Origin: Pleurocapsa minor GSE-CHR-MK 17-07R
Lineage (GTDB): Bacteria; Chloroflexota; Anaerolineae; Aggregatilineales; Phototrophicaceae
DNA: 64,000 nt
Reading direction: 5' to 3'
Assembly (NCBI GenBank): GCA_019359125.1
Contig: JAHHHY010000012.1
Location: 1-64,000 of the forward strand
The position numbers were made by a program, and so were the translations under genes. Positions 15,857 through 24,756 of this stretch are shown here, piece by piece; positions within the stretch are counted from its first letter, which is position 1, and each line of letters starts with the position of its first letter. The notes below the pieces were generated by a model. It had not been told where the DNA came from. It saw nothing but the letters and a program-made list of their open reading frames with translations, and did no database searches.

Positions 15857-17059
15857 ATGGAACTTACAGGGATGACACTCTTCAGACGAGGGCATGCGCT
15901 GGCGTGCCTGGGAACCCTTCTCGTATGTGCTGTCGTGGCGCTGCTGCTGGGCCAGCGGGCGCTCGGCCAATCGCCTGCCATACCCGTGGAGAATTGCCCG
16001 TCTGTGGGCATCGCGCCGCAGGTACGCGGATTTCAGCCGGGCGGGCTGATCCTGACCTCGTTTGACCGGACAGCGATCTGGGTCTATGACATCGACAGCG
16101 GCCGCCGCTATCCCCTGCCGGAGACGCGGCCATGCAGCGGCAACTGCCGCCTGTCGCCCGATGCGCGCTCGATCACCTACTTCAATGAAGCCACCAACGC
16201 CATCAACCGCATGCGCCTGAATGGCACCGAACGTTCGCTGGTATCAGCCTACGCCAGCGACGCCCAGTGGTGGAGCGCAGACCAGTTCCTGATCTGGACG
16301 CCGGGACATCAGGCCTATCTGCTGAATCCAGCGAGCGGCGAACGCGAACCGCTGGCCTCAGACGGCATCCAGTCGGTATCGGCTGGGGCGCGCTGGGGGC
16401 TGCGCACGTTCCCGATGGGCGACTTTTTTGCGCGGGCGCTGGTCGATGTCAGCTACTCGGCGGAGATTCCCGTGTCTGAGCGCCCAGCCATTCAACTGGG
16501 CGAGGACCGCACCTATTTCAATGCGTCGAGCTGGTCGCCAGACGGAAGCCAGTTTGCCTTCGTCAGCCGCGTTATGGATGCGGGTGGTGACCTGGCCGGC
16601 AGCGAGTTATACATGCTCATGCCGGGGCGCAGCTCGATTCAGCAGGTGACTGAGCTGGCCGACAGCTACGGACGCGCCCGCATCAACGGACTGTCGGCCG
16701 GGGAATTAAGCTGGTCTCCGGACGGGACAAAAATCGCCTTCTGGGTGGTGCCAATGGGCTCGGACGACCCGACGACCGACCTGGGGCTGGCAACCATACA
16801 CGTGGCCGATCTGGTCAGCGGGGCAGTGACCGCCTACTGCGGGTTTTCCACCAGCGAGCACACGCCCAATCCACCGCGCCTGCGCTGGTCGCCGGACGGT
16901 ACCCATCTGGCCTTTGCTGGCAATGTGGAGGGCGACGAACGCGGCTATCTGCTGGTCGCGCTCGATCTGGCCAGCGGCCGCTATGCCGAGCTGAGCGAAG
17001 GCATTTACCCCGCGCTGGGGTCGCCGGAAGTGGTGGCCTGGGGTCTGCCGCCCGGATGA
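15857..17059 (+). CDS. Secreted TolB-like WD40/PD40 beta-propeller protein
   Basis: 400 residues with an N-terminal signal peptide or anchor (about 9-36). The mature part has repeated propeller motifs of the PD40 type: LSPDARSITYF, SSWSPDGSQFAF, LSWSPDGTKIAF and LRWSPDGTHLAF. Such propellers are usually binding scaffolds in the periplasm or on the surface. ATG 15857 is chosen because it gives a good signal peptide; a second in-frame ATG at 15872 is also possible. It begins 13 bases after the preceding hypothetical gene, so they are probably co-transcribed. Confidence 0.75.
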   Translation: MELTGMTLFRRGHALACLGTLLVCAVVALLLGQRALGQSPAIPVENCPSVGIAPQVRGFQPGGLILTSFDRTAIWVYDIDSGRRYPLPETRPCSGNCRLSPDARSITYFNEATNAINRMRLNGTERSLVSAYASDAQWWSADQFLIWTPGHQAYLLNPASGEREPLASDGIQSVSAGARWGLRTFPMGDFFARALVDVSYSAEIPVSERPAIQLGEDRTYFNASSWSPDGSQFAFVSRVMDAGGDLAGSELYMLMPGRSSIQQVTELADSYGRARINGLSAGELSWSPDGTKIAFWVVPMGSDDPTTDLGLATIHVADLVSGAVTAYCGFSTSEHTPNPPRLRWSPDGTHLAFAGNVEGDERGYLLVALDLASGRYAELSEGIYPALGSPEVVAWGLPPG

Positions 17060-17149
17060 GAGAAGACTTAAGTCCAGTAAGGGCACTGGTGCTGGATTCG
17101 TCCAGTCGTTACGCCGTATAATGACTGATAACCGAGTCTGGAGTGTAAT

Positions 17150-18124
17150 GTGACCGATATCATCAATCCGGCCAGCATCCTGTCGACTGAAAATGCCGAT
17201 GCAGGCTGGCAGCCCGACCCGGCGCACCCGCGCCGTCGTCCGCCGTGGATCAAGGTGCGCGCGCCACACGGCGAAGTGTTTGAAAATCTGCAATCGCTGA
17301 TGCGCAGCAAACAACTGCACACGGTATGTGAAGAAGCGCAGTGCCCCAATATCGGGGAGTGCTGGGGCCGCGGCACCGCGACCTTCCTGATGATGGGCGA
17401 CACCTGCACGCGCTCGTGCGGCTTCTGCGACATCAAGACCGGCCGCCCGTCCCCGCTGGACTGGGCCGAGCCGAATCGCGTGGCCGAGGCCGTGCGCGCC
17501 ATGAACCTGCGCCACGTGGTCATCACCAGCGTCAACCGTGACGAGCGTGCTGACGGCGGCGCGCCGATTTTCGCCATGGTCATCCGCCGCATCCGCCAGC
17601 TTCAGCCGGGGTGCAGCATCGAAGTGCTCATCCCCGACTTCAAGGGCAATGAAGCTGCGCTGCGCATCGTCATGGATGCCCAGCCGGAAATCCTGAACCA
17701 CAATGTGGAAACGGTGCCGCGCCTGTTCAAGAAGGTGCAGCCGCAGGACCACTACGAATGGGCACTGGCGACGCTGGGCAATGCCAAGAAGATGGACCCG
17801 CTGGTGCTGACCAAGTCCGGCATCATGCTGGGCCTGGGCGAAACGTTCGACGAAGTCGTGGAAGTCATGCGTGACCTGGCGTCGTGCGGCGTAGATATCC
17901 TCACGCTGGGGCAGTACCTGCAACCGAGCAAGAGCCATCTGGCCATCGACCGCTATTACACGCCGCACGAGTTTGACCGGCTGAAGGAAATCGGCATGGA
18001 GCTGGGCTTCAAGTGGGTGGAGGCCGGCCCGCTGGTGCGCAGCAGCTACAAGGCAGACCAGCAGGTGCGCGAGCTGTCGAAGCTGAATTACATCCGCGTG
18101 CACGAGGCGCAGCCCGCCGAGTAA
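17150..18124 (+). CDS. lipA: Lipoyl synthase
   Basis: A 324-residue radical-SAM enzyme that inserts two sulfurs into the octanoyl chain on lipoyl domains, making the cofactor of 2-oxoacid dehydrogenases and the glycine cleavage system. Both clusters are visible: the auxiliary CX4CX5C cluster (Cys60, Cys65, Cys71 in [12 protein letters not shown]) and the radical-SAM CX3CX2C (Cys86, Cys90, Cys93 in CTRSCGFC). The C-terminal RSSYKA motif is also present. Start is GTG 17150 behind GGAG; the overlapping ATG at 17148 is out of frame. A TATAAT box at 17117-17122 probably drives it. No lipB is adjacent. Confidence 0.97.
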   Translation: MTDIINPASILSTENADAGWQPDPAHPRRRPPWIKVRAPHGEVFENLQSLMRSKQLHTVCEEAQCPNIGECWGRGTATFLMMGDTCTRSCGFCDIKTGRPSPLDWAEPNRVAEAVRAMNLRHVVITSVNRDERADGGAPIFAMVIRRIRQLQPGCSIEVLIPDFKGNEAALRIVMDAQPEILNHNVETVPRLFKKVQPQDHYEWALATLGNAKKMDPLVLTKSGIMLGLGETFDEVVEVMRDLASCGVDILTLGQYLQPSKSHLAIDRYYTPHEFDRLKEIGMELGFKWVEAGPLVRSSYKADQQVRELSKLNYIRVHEAQPAE

Positions 18125-18155
18125 GCGCGCAGTACACCTCACATCAAAGGCAAAC

Positions 18156-18186
18156 AAAAAGGCGGATCGCGATGATCCGCCTTTTT
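18156..18186. terminator. Bidirectional rho-independent terminator
   Basis: Perfect 13-base arms AAAAAGGCGGATC (18156-18168) and GATCCGCCTTTTT (18174-18186) with a five-base loop, giving T runs on both strands between the convergent lipA and DnaB-like genes. Confidence 0.92.
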
Positions 18187-18211
18187 CATACCTGTTCAGG
18201 AAGTAGCCTGA

Positions 18212-19441
18212 CTAGCTTTCCAGCACCTTGTCATCGATGAGCTGCTGCTGCACCTTCTGCCCACGCGGGTCAAAGGTGAAGTGCTGGCCGTGGAGCTGGA
18301 ATTCCATGTCCTGCATCGCGCGCCCGGCGCGGTTCTTCTCGATCGTCCACACCACCCAGTCGCGGAACTGCTTGGCCGTGTACGGGTTGAAGCTGACGTG
18401 ATCCTTGGACATGATCTGATATTTGTTGTTCATGATGATGGCGATATCGCTCTCATAGTCGAGGGCGCTGCTGCCGCGCAGATGGAACAGGTGGATGCGC
18501 TTGCTCTTTAGGCCTTCGCGGTCGGCGGCCACAATCGACCAGACCGGCACATCGAGCGACATGGCGATATCTTTCAATCCCTCGACGATGATTGTAACTT
18601 TGTCATTTTCATCGCGCGGACGCTCTGGATATACCGCGATTTTCTGCAGGTAGTCGATGAAGACGGTGACATTGCCGCCGGTGGCATCGCACAGGCGGGC
18701 CGTCATTTCCTTGATGGCGCGCAGCGTCGTCACCGCCGGGCTGGCCTTCACCAGAATCATGCGGTCGCTGTAGCGGGCCAGGCGCGCCAGACCGGGCGCT
18801 GTCTTCGGGTTGTCGCGCAGGATGCTGTTGAGCGAAGTGCCGCCGCCCTCGCGCATGAAGTCTTTAGCGCGGTTGGCCACGATGATCTGATACAGGTCGC
18901 GCAGCTTGATGCCACGGCTCAGATCAATCTCCGGCGGGTTCACGCTTTCCATGCACATCAGGCGGTGCAGCAGGTGTGTTTCAGGATGTTCGTAAGACAG
19001 ATAAAACACATACTGATCCGGGCGCATGGCGATGTTGCGCGCCACCTGGAGGGTGGCAATCGTCTTGCCGATACCCTGCGGGCCGCCCAGCAGCACCAGC
19101 TCGGTTTTGCGCAGGCCGCCGCCGATGAAGCCATCCAGCGGGTCAAACCCGGTGGGCAGCGGCACATAGTCGATCAGGTCCCCGCGCACCACGCGGTCAT
19201 TGGCTTCTGCCAGCACCTGCGTGAGCGTGCGTGGCAAATGCGCCCCGCCGCGATTGCTGGCGGCAGACGGATTTCCCGCTTGTCGCGGGGTCACCGGCGC
19301 CGATGGCGCCCGTGGGGCTATCGGTGCGGCGGGCGCCGATGGTGCAGCAGCACTCGGGGCAGCGACCGGCTTTTCTTCCGGCTGACCGGAGTTGTCTGAA
19401 TCAGAGAGATCATCAGTAAAGCGTCGGGTAGACATAAACAT
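18212..19441 (-). CDS. DnaB-like RecA-fold ATPase, stand-alone
   Basis: 409 residues. The first 75 are an Ala/Pro-rich linker-like region, followed by a DnaB_C/RecA-type ATPase core. Walker A is GGPQGIGKT (about 129-137); a Walker B-like strand is VTVFIDYL (about 246-253); LRGSSALDYESDIAIIM is the DnaB-type SxxLxxxAD-like segment. The N-terminal primase-interaction domain of true DnaB is missing, so this is not the replicative helicase in its usual form. It may be an accessory or regulatory ATPase acting on DNA. ATG 19441 follows AAGG. It is divergent from the sigma factor gene. Confidence 0.8.
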   Translation of the reverse strand: MFMSTRRFTDDLSDSDNSGQPEEKPVAAPSAAAPSAPAAPIAPRAPSAPVTPRQAGNPSAASNRGGAHLPRTLTQVLAEANDRVVRGDLIDYVPLPTGFDPLDGFIGGGLRKTELVLLGGPQGIGKTIATLQVARNIAMRPDQYVFYLSYEHPETHLLHRLMCMESVNPPEIDLSRGIKLRDLYQIIVANRAKDFMREGGGTSLNSILRDNPKTAPGLARLARYSDRMILVKASPAVTTLRAIKEMTARLCDATGGNVTVFIDYLQKIAVYPERPRDENDKVTIIVEGLKDIAMSLDVPVWSIVAADREGLKSKRIHLFHLRGSSALDYESDIAIIMNNKYQIMSKDHVSFNPYTAKQFRDWVVWTIEKNRAGRAMQDMEFQLHGQHFTFDPRGQKVQQQLIDDKVLES

Positions 19442-19743
19442 CCAGCCTTGGAGATGAGATAAAACTACTATATACGGAAGCCGCCTTTAGCGCAATCAAC
19501 CTGCCATCTTAATACTCACGCCGAAATGCGCTTTTTAAGATTTCATTCACATCCTTCAGACATGACTTCATAATCTTCTAAGCTAGACAGCGCGTTACAT
19601 ATCTAGCAACCTGTGGTACCGTAATTCACATCGATACATGTCTGTGCTACAATGACAATGTTAAGGGTTTTGGTCAAGTTTGAAATTCTGATCAAGACAG
19701 AGCAAGTGCCATTCCTTAATTACATATAGGGAAGAGGACGGTC
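19442..19743. other. Intergenic region between DnaB-like gene and sigma factor
   Basis: This 302-base stretch is AT-rich relative to the genes around it. It contains the sigma-factor promoter (19625-19653), an 84-base leader and, towards 19442, presumably the promoter of the minus-strand ATPase gene. I see no coding sequence or stable RNA in it. Confidence 0.6.
19625..19653 (+). promoter_or_regulatory. Promoter of the sigma factor gene
   Basis: TTCACA (19625-19630) and TACAAT (19648-19653) are spaced by 17 bases, each one mismatch from consensus. Transcription would start near 19660, about 84 bases before the GTG start. Confidence 0.7.
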
Positions 19744-20925
19744 GTGTTGCAAGAACTCCTTCTCAGAGCCGACCAGCGCGGTTTCGTAACATTCGAAGAT
19801 GTGCTGGAGTCGCTCGATTTCTCAAGCGAAGAATTTGTCAGCATTGAAAGCATTTTCCTGGAACTGGACAAGTTAGGGATAGAAATCCGCAAGGAAGGTG
19901 ACAGCAGCGACCACGTTTATATGGTCGAAGACGCCGAGCCGGACTTTGACCCTGAAGAAATTCTGCGCGATGCCACGATCACTGAAATCGGGGATATCAG
20001 CGCTGTGTCCGCCGACGATCCGGTTGGCCTGTATTTCCGCCAGATGGCGCAGGAACCCCTCCTCACAGCACTTGAAGAAATTGAACTGGCCAAACGCATC
20101 GAAATGGGCAAACATGCCCGTGAGACCCTCAAGCTGATGCGCGCCCGCGGCCAATACAGCGAAGCATGGAATCTGCATCTCGAAAAAATGGTCCACGACG
20201 GACAGGCCGCCCGCGAACATCTGGGCCGCGCCAACACGCGCCTCGTGGTCAGCATTGCCAAGCGCTATATGGGCCAGGGCCTGCCCTTCCCCGACCTGAT
20301 TCAGGAAGGCAATGTCGGCCTGATGCGCGCGGTGGACAAATATGACTACAAACGCGGCAACCGCTTCAGCACGTATGCCACCTGGTGGATTCGCCAGGCC
20401 ATCACCCGTGCCCTGGCGCAAAAGACGCGCACGATCCGCATCCCCCTGCACATGACCGAGCGTATCCGCCAGATGTACCGCACGGCCCAGCAGCTTGAAC
20501 AGTCGATGGGCCGGCGTCCATCGCCGGAAGAAATTGCCGCCGAGATGGATATTCCGGCCGAGGCCATTCGCTCGATGATGGATGCCAGCCAGCATGCCAT
20601 CGCGCTGGAGCGCCCCGTGGGCGATGACGGCGACAGCGAATTTGGCGATTTCATCGAGGACCAGGATTCGCCCAGCCCGGTGGAAAGCGCCACCCAGCAT
20701 CTGCTTCAGGAAACCATCGAAGACGTGCTGAGCGAGCTGACCCCGCGCCAGAGCCACATCCTGCGCCTGCGTTTCGGCCTGGGCGGTGGTGAGCCGCACA
20801 CGCTGGAAGAAATTGCCAACAAGTTTGGCCTCAGCCGCGAGCGCATCCGCCAGCTTGAAAAAGAAGCCCTGCGCCGCCTGCGCCACCCGCGCCTGGCCCA
20901 TAACCTGCGCGATTATCTGGGCTAG
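19744..20925 (+). CDS. rpoD: RNA polymerase primary-type sigma-70 factor (RpoD/SigA-like)
   Basis: 393 residues with the complete set of primary sigma regions. Region 1.1-like helices occupy about 1-75. Region 1.2 contains DPVGLYFRQMAQEPLLT. Region 2 contains LRLVVSIA-like NTRLVVSIAKRYMG, FPDLIQEGNVGLMRAVDKYDYKRGNRFSTYATWWIRQAI in pattern, for -10 binding. Region 3 is IRIPLHMTE onward. Region 4 has LTPRQSHILRLRFGL and the -35-binding helix SRERIRQLEKEALRRLR. All core residues look intact, so it is a housekeeping or group 2 factor; consensus -10/-35 elements in this window fit. Start GTG 19744 follows GGAAGAGG. Confidence 0.94.
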   Translation: MLQELLLRADQRGFVTFEDVLESLDFSSEEFVSIESIFLELDKLGIEIRKEGDSSDHVYMVEDAEPDFDPEEILRDATITEIGDISAVSADDPVGLYFRQMAQEPLLTALEEIELAKRIEMGKHARETLKLMRARGQYSEAWNLHLEKMVHDGQAAREHLGRANTRLVVSIAKRYMGQGLPFPDLIQEGNVGLMRAVDKYDYKRGNRFSTYATWWIRQAITRALAQKTRTIRIPLHMTERIRQMYRTAQQLEQSMGRRPSPEEIAAEMDIPAEAIRSMMDASQHAIALERPVGDDGDSEFGDFIEDQDSPSPVESATQHLLQETIEDVLSELTPRQSHILRLRFGLGGGEPHTLEEIANKFGLSRERIRQLEKEALRRLRHPRLAHNLRDYLG

Positions 20926-20956
20926 TACCCAAACTCATTCAACCGCACTATGATTG

Positions 20957-20992
20957 ATGCCGGACGGGGTTCTCCTCGCCCGGCATTTTTTT
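20957..20992 (+). terminator. Rho-independent terminator after sigma factor
   Basis: Arms ATGCCGG (20957-20963) and CCGGCAT (20980-20986) with further partial pairing, followed by seven T residues. It ends the sigma factor transcript just before the mannosyltransferase gene. Confidence 0.8.
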
Positions 20993-21008
20993 CACCGGAG
21001 CTGTCCGC

Positions 21009-22283
21009 ATGACTGCCGCTGTCCAACACATAGATGTTGTCCCCGCGCCATCGGCCGCCTCACGCTGGATGTCCGGCTGGCGTGGCGCGCTGGCCTGGGG
21101 CGTGGGCATCGCCCTGCTGCACCGCATCGTGCTGATGATCTGGCTGCCAGTCGCCTGGGGCATCCTGGGTGGTAACCTGAATGACGGCAATCCAGACTTT
21201 CACACCGCGCGCGCCGACATCCCCATACTTACTGAACCGGCGCAACAGCGCATCTTTGGCGTGTGGCGACGCTGGGACGCGGTGCATTATCTCGACCTGG
21301 CGACCAACGGCTATCGCCCTGAAAACGCTGGCAGCACGGTGTTTGGTTATGTCACCCCGGCGGGCATCGCGGCCATTAACGTCATCATCGGCGATATCGA
21401 CGTCGCAGCGGCTGTTTTCGAGACGATCATGTTTGCCGCTGCGCTGGTACTGCTGATTCGCTTCTGCGAGGTTTATTTCAATGACGCCGCGCTGGGCCGA
21501 TGGTCGGCCATCATCACGGCGCTGCTGCCGCTGTCATTCTTCTTTGCCGCCCCGATGAGCGAAGCGCCCTTCCTGTGTTTTTCGATCGCGGCGCTGTATG
21601 CCGGGGCACGCGGGCGCTGGCTGGCGGCCGGCATACTTGGCCTGCTGGCCACGCTGACCCGGTCGCAGGGCGTGCTGCTGGCCGCGCCGCTGGGCCTGAT
21701 GCTGCTGCAAGCCGCCCTGCGCGAGAGCACGTCAAGGCGCGGCCAACTCATCCATGTCATCCGCGGTGGACTGCCGCTGCTGCTGCTGCCCGCCGCGTAC
21801 TTTGCGTTCGACCTCACCAGGCAGCGCCTGCTCGGCCTGCCCTCGCTGTCCGACACCTATGCGACCTATTCGTACATCTTTTTCACCAACCCGCTGGAAG
21901 GCATGATCATCAACTTCCGCTGGTTTGTGGAGCGTCCCGCACAGGCCTTCACGAATATTGATCTTCTGATCCTGGTGGCGGCTCTGGTGCTGGCAGTCGC
22001 TGCAACCATATGGCGGGTCCACCGCCGGCTGGCATTGCAGGCTTACACGTGGATATCGCTGGCGCTGTTCTTCTCCAAAAGCAATTACGAGTTTGGCACG
22101 CAGATTGTGTATTACTCGCAGAGCACCGGCCGCTACACCATGATCCTGTTTCCGCTGGCGATTGCGCTGGCCGACATGCTGCGCCGCGCCCACGGCGTCG
22201 TCCGACTGCTGGCACTGGCCGGCATGACACTGCTGCTGCTGCTGTTATCCGCGCTGTACACGCTGGCGCTGGCCGGGCCCTGA
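21009..22283 (+). CDS. PIG-V-like polytopic mannosyltransferase
   Basis: 424 residues with about ten membrane helices. The luminal-type first loop carries WRRWDAVHYLDLATNGY (about 90-106). This WD..HY...A..GY signature is typical of the PIG-V (GPI mannosyltransferase 2) family of GT-C enzymes, whose bacterial members probably use polyprenyl-phosphate-mannose to glycosylate lipids or proteins outside the membrane. The acceptor is unknown. ATG 21009 follows GGAG. The gene sits alone between the sigma factor terminator and the ilvE promoter. GT-C fold is well supported; mannose specificity is inference. Confidence 0.8.
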   Translation: MTAAVQHIDVVPAPSAASRWMSGWRGALAWGVGIALLHRIVLMIWLPVAWGILGGNLNDGNPDFHTARADIPILTEPAQQRIFGVWRRWDAVHYLDLATNGYRPENAGSTVFGYVTPAGIAAINVIIGDIDVAAAVFETIMFAAALVLLIRFCEVYFNDAALGRWSAIITALLPLSFFFAAPMSEAPFLCFSIAALYAGARGRWLAAGILGLLATLTRSQGVLLAAPLGLMLLQAALRESTSRRGQLIHVIRGGLPLLLLPAAYFAFDLTRQRLLGLPSLSDTYATYSYIFFTNPLEGMIINFRWFVERPAQAFTNIDLLILVAALVLAVAATIWRVHRRLALQAYTWISLALFFSKSNYEFGTQIVYYSQSTGRYTMILFPLAIALADMLRRAHGVVRLLALAGMTLLLLLLSALYTLALAGP

Positions 22284-22296
22284 CCCACGGACTTTG

Positions 22297-22326
22297 TTGC
22301 CGCGCCTTCGCCTGACGCCGTATACT
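22297..22326 (+). promoter_or_regulatory. Promoter of ilvE
   Basis: TTGCCG (22297-22302) and TATACT (22321-22326) are separated by 18 bases. A short leader of about 27 bases with GAGGAG leads to the GTG start of ilvE. Confidence 0.6.
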
Positions 22327-22359
22327 CGTGCGGTATTGGACATCTGAGGAGCTTTCGCT

Positions 22360-23310
22360 GTGGCAGACGGACTGGATAAGCCAAAATTCGCATTCTTTCG
22401 GGGACAGATCGTGCCCTTTGAGCAGGCCACCGTCAGCGTGATGACGCACGCGCTGAACTATGGCACGGCGGTCTTTGGCGGGCTGCGCGCCTACTGGAAC
22501 GCCGACGAAGAGCAGTTGTTCATCTTCAGGCCGCAGAGCCATTTCCAGCGCCTGCTCCAGTCGGCCGCGCTGATGCGCATCCACCTGCCCTACACGGCTG
22601 ATGACCTGACCGACATCCTGGCCGATCTGCTGCGGCACGAAGGCTTCCGCGAAAACTGCTATGCCCGTCCGCTGGCCTATAAGGCGGGCGAGCTGATCAA
22701 TGTGCGCCTGCACAATATCCCCGACGAGTTCACGCTGTTTGCGGTGCCGTTTGGCGCGTATATCGCCAATGAAGATGGCGCGCATGTGTGCTTCTCGGCA
22801 TGGCGGCGCGTGGATGACAATGCGATTCCAGCGCGCGGGAAAGTGGCCGGGGCCTATGCCAATTCCGCGCTCATCAAGTCGGATGCGCTGCTGGGCGGCT
22901 ATGACGAGGCGCTCGTGCTGAATCAGGAAGGCCACGTGACCGAGGCCAGTGCGGCCAACGTGTTCATCGTGCGCAAGGGCGTCGTCTATACCCCGCCGCC
23001 GCAGGCCGACGTACTGGAAGGCATCGTGCGCGGCACGCTCATCCAGCTGATGCGCGATGACCTGCATCTGGAAGTCATCGAGCGCGACATCGACCGCACC
23101 GAATGCTATGTCGCCGACGAAATCCTCCTGTGCGGCACAGGCGTGCAGGTGGCGGCTGTCACCCAGATCGAGCATCGCCCGGTGGGGACCGGCCGCATGG
23201 GGTCGATCACGCGCAGCGTGCGCGACCTGTTCTTTGACGTGGTGGCCGGGCGCGTGGAGAAGTATCGCGACTGGCTGACGCCCGTGTATATGCCCGAATC
23301 TGTGCGCTGA
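22360..23310 (+). CDS. ilvE: Branched-chain amino acid aminotransferase
   Basis: A 316-residue fold-type IV PLP enzyme that transfers the amino group between glutamate and leucine, isoleucine or valine. IlvE-type features are HALNYGTAVFGGLRAY near the N terminus (about 30-45), the PLP lysine Lys161 in KVAGAYANS, EASAANVFIV (about 194-203) and the C-terminal GTGVQVAAVTQI phosphate-binding segment. GTG 22360 follows GAGGAG at the ideal distance. A second, more divergent class IV aminotransferase lies at 35693. Confidence 0.93.
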   Translation: MADGLDKPKFAFFRGQIVPFEQATVSVMTHALNYGTAVFGGLRAYWNADEEQLFIFRPQSHFQRLLQSAALMRIHLPYTADDLTDILADLLRHEGFRENCYARPLAYKAGELINVRLHNIPDEFTLFAVPFGAYIANEDGAHVCFSAWRRVDDNAIPARGKVAGAYANSALIKSDALLGGYDEALVLNQEGHVTEASAANVFIVRKGVVYTPPPQADVLEGIVRGTLIQLMRDDLHLEVIERDIDRTECYVADEILLCGTGVQVAAVTQIEHRPVGTGRMGSITRSVRDLFFDVVAGRVEKYRDWLTPVYMPESVR

Positions 23311-23386
23311 GAGAGCGTCTGCAACATTCCCGGCAAAAGCACGTACAATGTACCAGGTTCACCAATCGATTATCTGAGGCCCATAC

Positions 23387-24091
23387 ATGAATTCGCCACA
23401 GCAGAGTGTCATTTTCGCGCGCGATATCACGCGCTCACTTCCCATGGGAAAAACCGTCGTCCACGCCCTGCGCGGCGTCAATATGCAGGTCAACAAGGGC
23501 GAGATGGTCGGCATCATCGGTCCTTCTGGCAGCGGCAAGAGCACGCTGCTGGGCATCATCGGCGGGCTGGACAAGCCCACCAGCGGCCAGATTTCCATCG
23601 ACGGCGTCGATATCTCGAAGATGAATGAAGACCAGCTCACCGAGATTCGCAATGAGAAGATCGGCTTCATCTTCCAGTTCTTCAATCTGATTCCCACGCT
23701 GACGGCGCAGGAAAATGTCGCCCTGCCGATCCAGTTTGCGCGCCATCGCCAGTTCAGCCCGGACAAGCGCGCCAAAGACCTGCTGAAGCTGCTGGGCCTG
23801 GGCGACCGCACGCACCATCGCCCGTCAGAGCTGTCCGGCGGACAGCAGCAGCGCGTCGCCATCGCCCGCGCCCTGGCCAATAATCCGCCGCTGCTGCTGT
23901 GCGACGAGCCTACCGGCAACCTTGATTCGGAATCCGGCGAGCTGGTGATGAAGACGCTGCACGACATCCGCCGCGAATATGGCACCACCATCGTCATCGT
24001 CACCCATGATGCCAAGCTGGCGGGCCAGGCCGACCGCGTGCTGACGCTGATTGATGGGCAAATTAACGAAAACACCATGGTTCCCGCATGA
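23387..24091 (+). CDS. ABC transporter ATP-binding protein (LolD/MacB type)
   Basis: A 234-residue ATPase with all motifs: Walker [10 protein letters not shown] (Lys51), Q-loop in [18 protein letters not shown], signature [15 protein letters not shown], Walker [13 protein letters not shown] and the switch His in VTHD. The [11 protein letters not shown] segment and GNLDSE are typical of the LolD/MacB/FtsE group, which works with FtsX-like permeases in extrusion of lipoproteins or peptides. No permease lies next to it, so it must pair with one encoded elsewhere or act in another complex. Confidence 0.92.
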   Translation: MNSPQQSVIFARDITRSLPMGKTVVHALRGVNMQVNKGEMVGIIGPSGSGKSTLLGIIGGLDKPTSGQISIDGVDISKMNEDQLTEIRNEKIGFIFQFFNLIPTLTAQENVALPIQFARHRQFSPDKRAKDLLKLLGLGDRTHHRPSELSGGQQQRVAIARALANNPPLLLCDEPTGNLDSESGELVMKTLHDIRREYGTTIVIVTHDAKLAGQADRVLTLIDGQINENTMVPA

Positions 24092-24135
24092 CATGCCGGT
24101 GGTAAAATAAAGGCATCAACGAGGGGAGCATAGTG

Positions 24136-24699
24136 ATGACCGCAGCAGCAGTATTTCCGGTGGAAGTGGCCGGCGTAAAGCGTGACCTGCGCCTGTTTAC
24201 CATCAAGCCGGGCGTGCAGATTGCCATTCTGAATATTCTGGGCGACACAGAATTTGTGCAGGCGACAGGCAAGGCGCTGGCCGAAAAGCTGAAAAGCCAT
24301 GCCTTCGACATCATCGTGACTGCCGAGGCCAAAGCGATTCCAATCGCCCACGCCGTCGCCGTCGAGATGAACAACGCGCCCTATGTGGTGCTGCGCAAGA
24401 CATATAAGCCGTACATGGGCGAGGCGCTGCGCTCCGAGACGTTGTCGATCACCACTGGCGAGCCGCAGACGCTGTTTCTGGATCAGAAAGACCGTGAGCT
24501 GATTGCCGGAAAGCGGGTGTGCATCCTGGACGACGTGATTTCTACCGGCAGCACGCTGCAGGGCATGCGCCTGATTCTGGACAAGGCCGGCGCGATCGTC
24601 ACGGTGGAAGCGGCTATCTTCACCGAAGGTGACCGCGCAAAGTGGACCAATGTGGTCGCGCTGGGCCACCTGCCTGTTTTCATCGACGGCAAAGCCTAA
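24136..24699 (+). CDS. Phosphoribosyltransferase family protein (Apt/Xpt-like)
   Basis: 187 residues, type I PRTase fold. The PRPP-binding motif [15 protein letters not shown] is at about 125-139. An upstream [17 protein letters not shown] segment gives the conserved loop that contacts pyrophosphate, and [13 protein letters not shown] follows. The size and loop resemble adenine and xanthine phosphoribosyltransferases of purine salvage; the base cannot be fixed by eye. ATG 24136 is preferred over the adjacent GTG 24133 because GGGGAG is better spaced. It is probably a single-gene unit ending at the terminator at 24720. Confidence 0.85.
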   Translation: MTAAAVFPVEVAGVKRDLRLFTIKPGVQIAILNILGDTEFVQATGKALAEKLKSHAFDIIVTAEAKAIPIAHAVAVEMNNAPYVVLRKTYKPYMGEALRSETLSITTGEPQTLFLDQKDRELIAGKRVCILDDVISTGSTLQGMRLILDKAGAIVTVEAAIFTEGDRAKWTNVVALGHLPVFIDGKA

Positions 24700-24719
24700 G
24701 CGTCACAGCCCAAGGCATG

Positions 24720-24753
24720 AAAAAGAGCGACGCCTGATGAGGTCGCTCTTTTT
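24720..24753. terminator. Bidirectional rho-independent terminator
   Basis: Twelve-base perfect arms AAAAAGAGCGAC (24720-24731) and GTCGCTCTTTTT (24742-24753) with T runs on both strands, between the convergent phosphoribosyltransferase and methyltransferase genes. Confidence 0.92.
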
Positions 24754-24756
24754 GTT

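Noticed and set aside
16706-18157. 483-codon open frame on the minus strand opposite lipA
   Set aside because: It is a by-product of GC-rich third positions: it lies antisense to a textbook lipoyl synthase, has no family resemblance and no ribosome-binding site.
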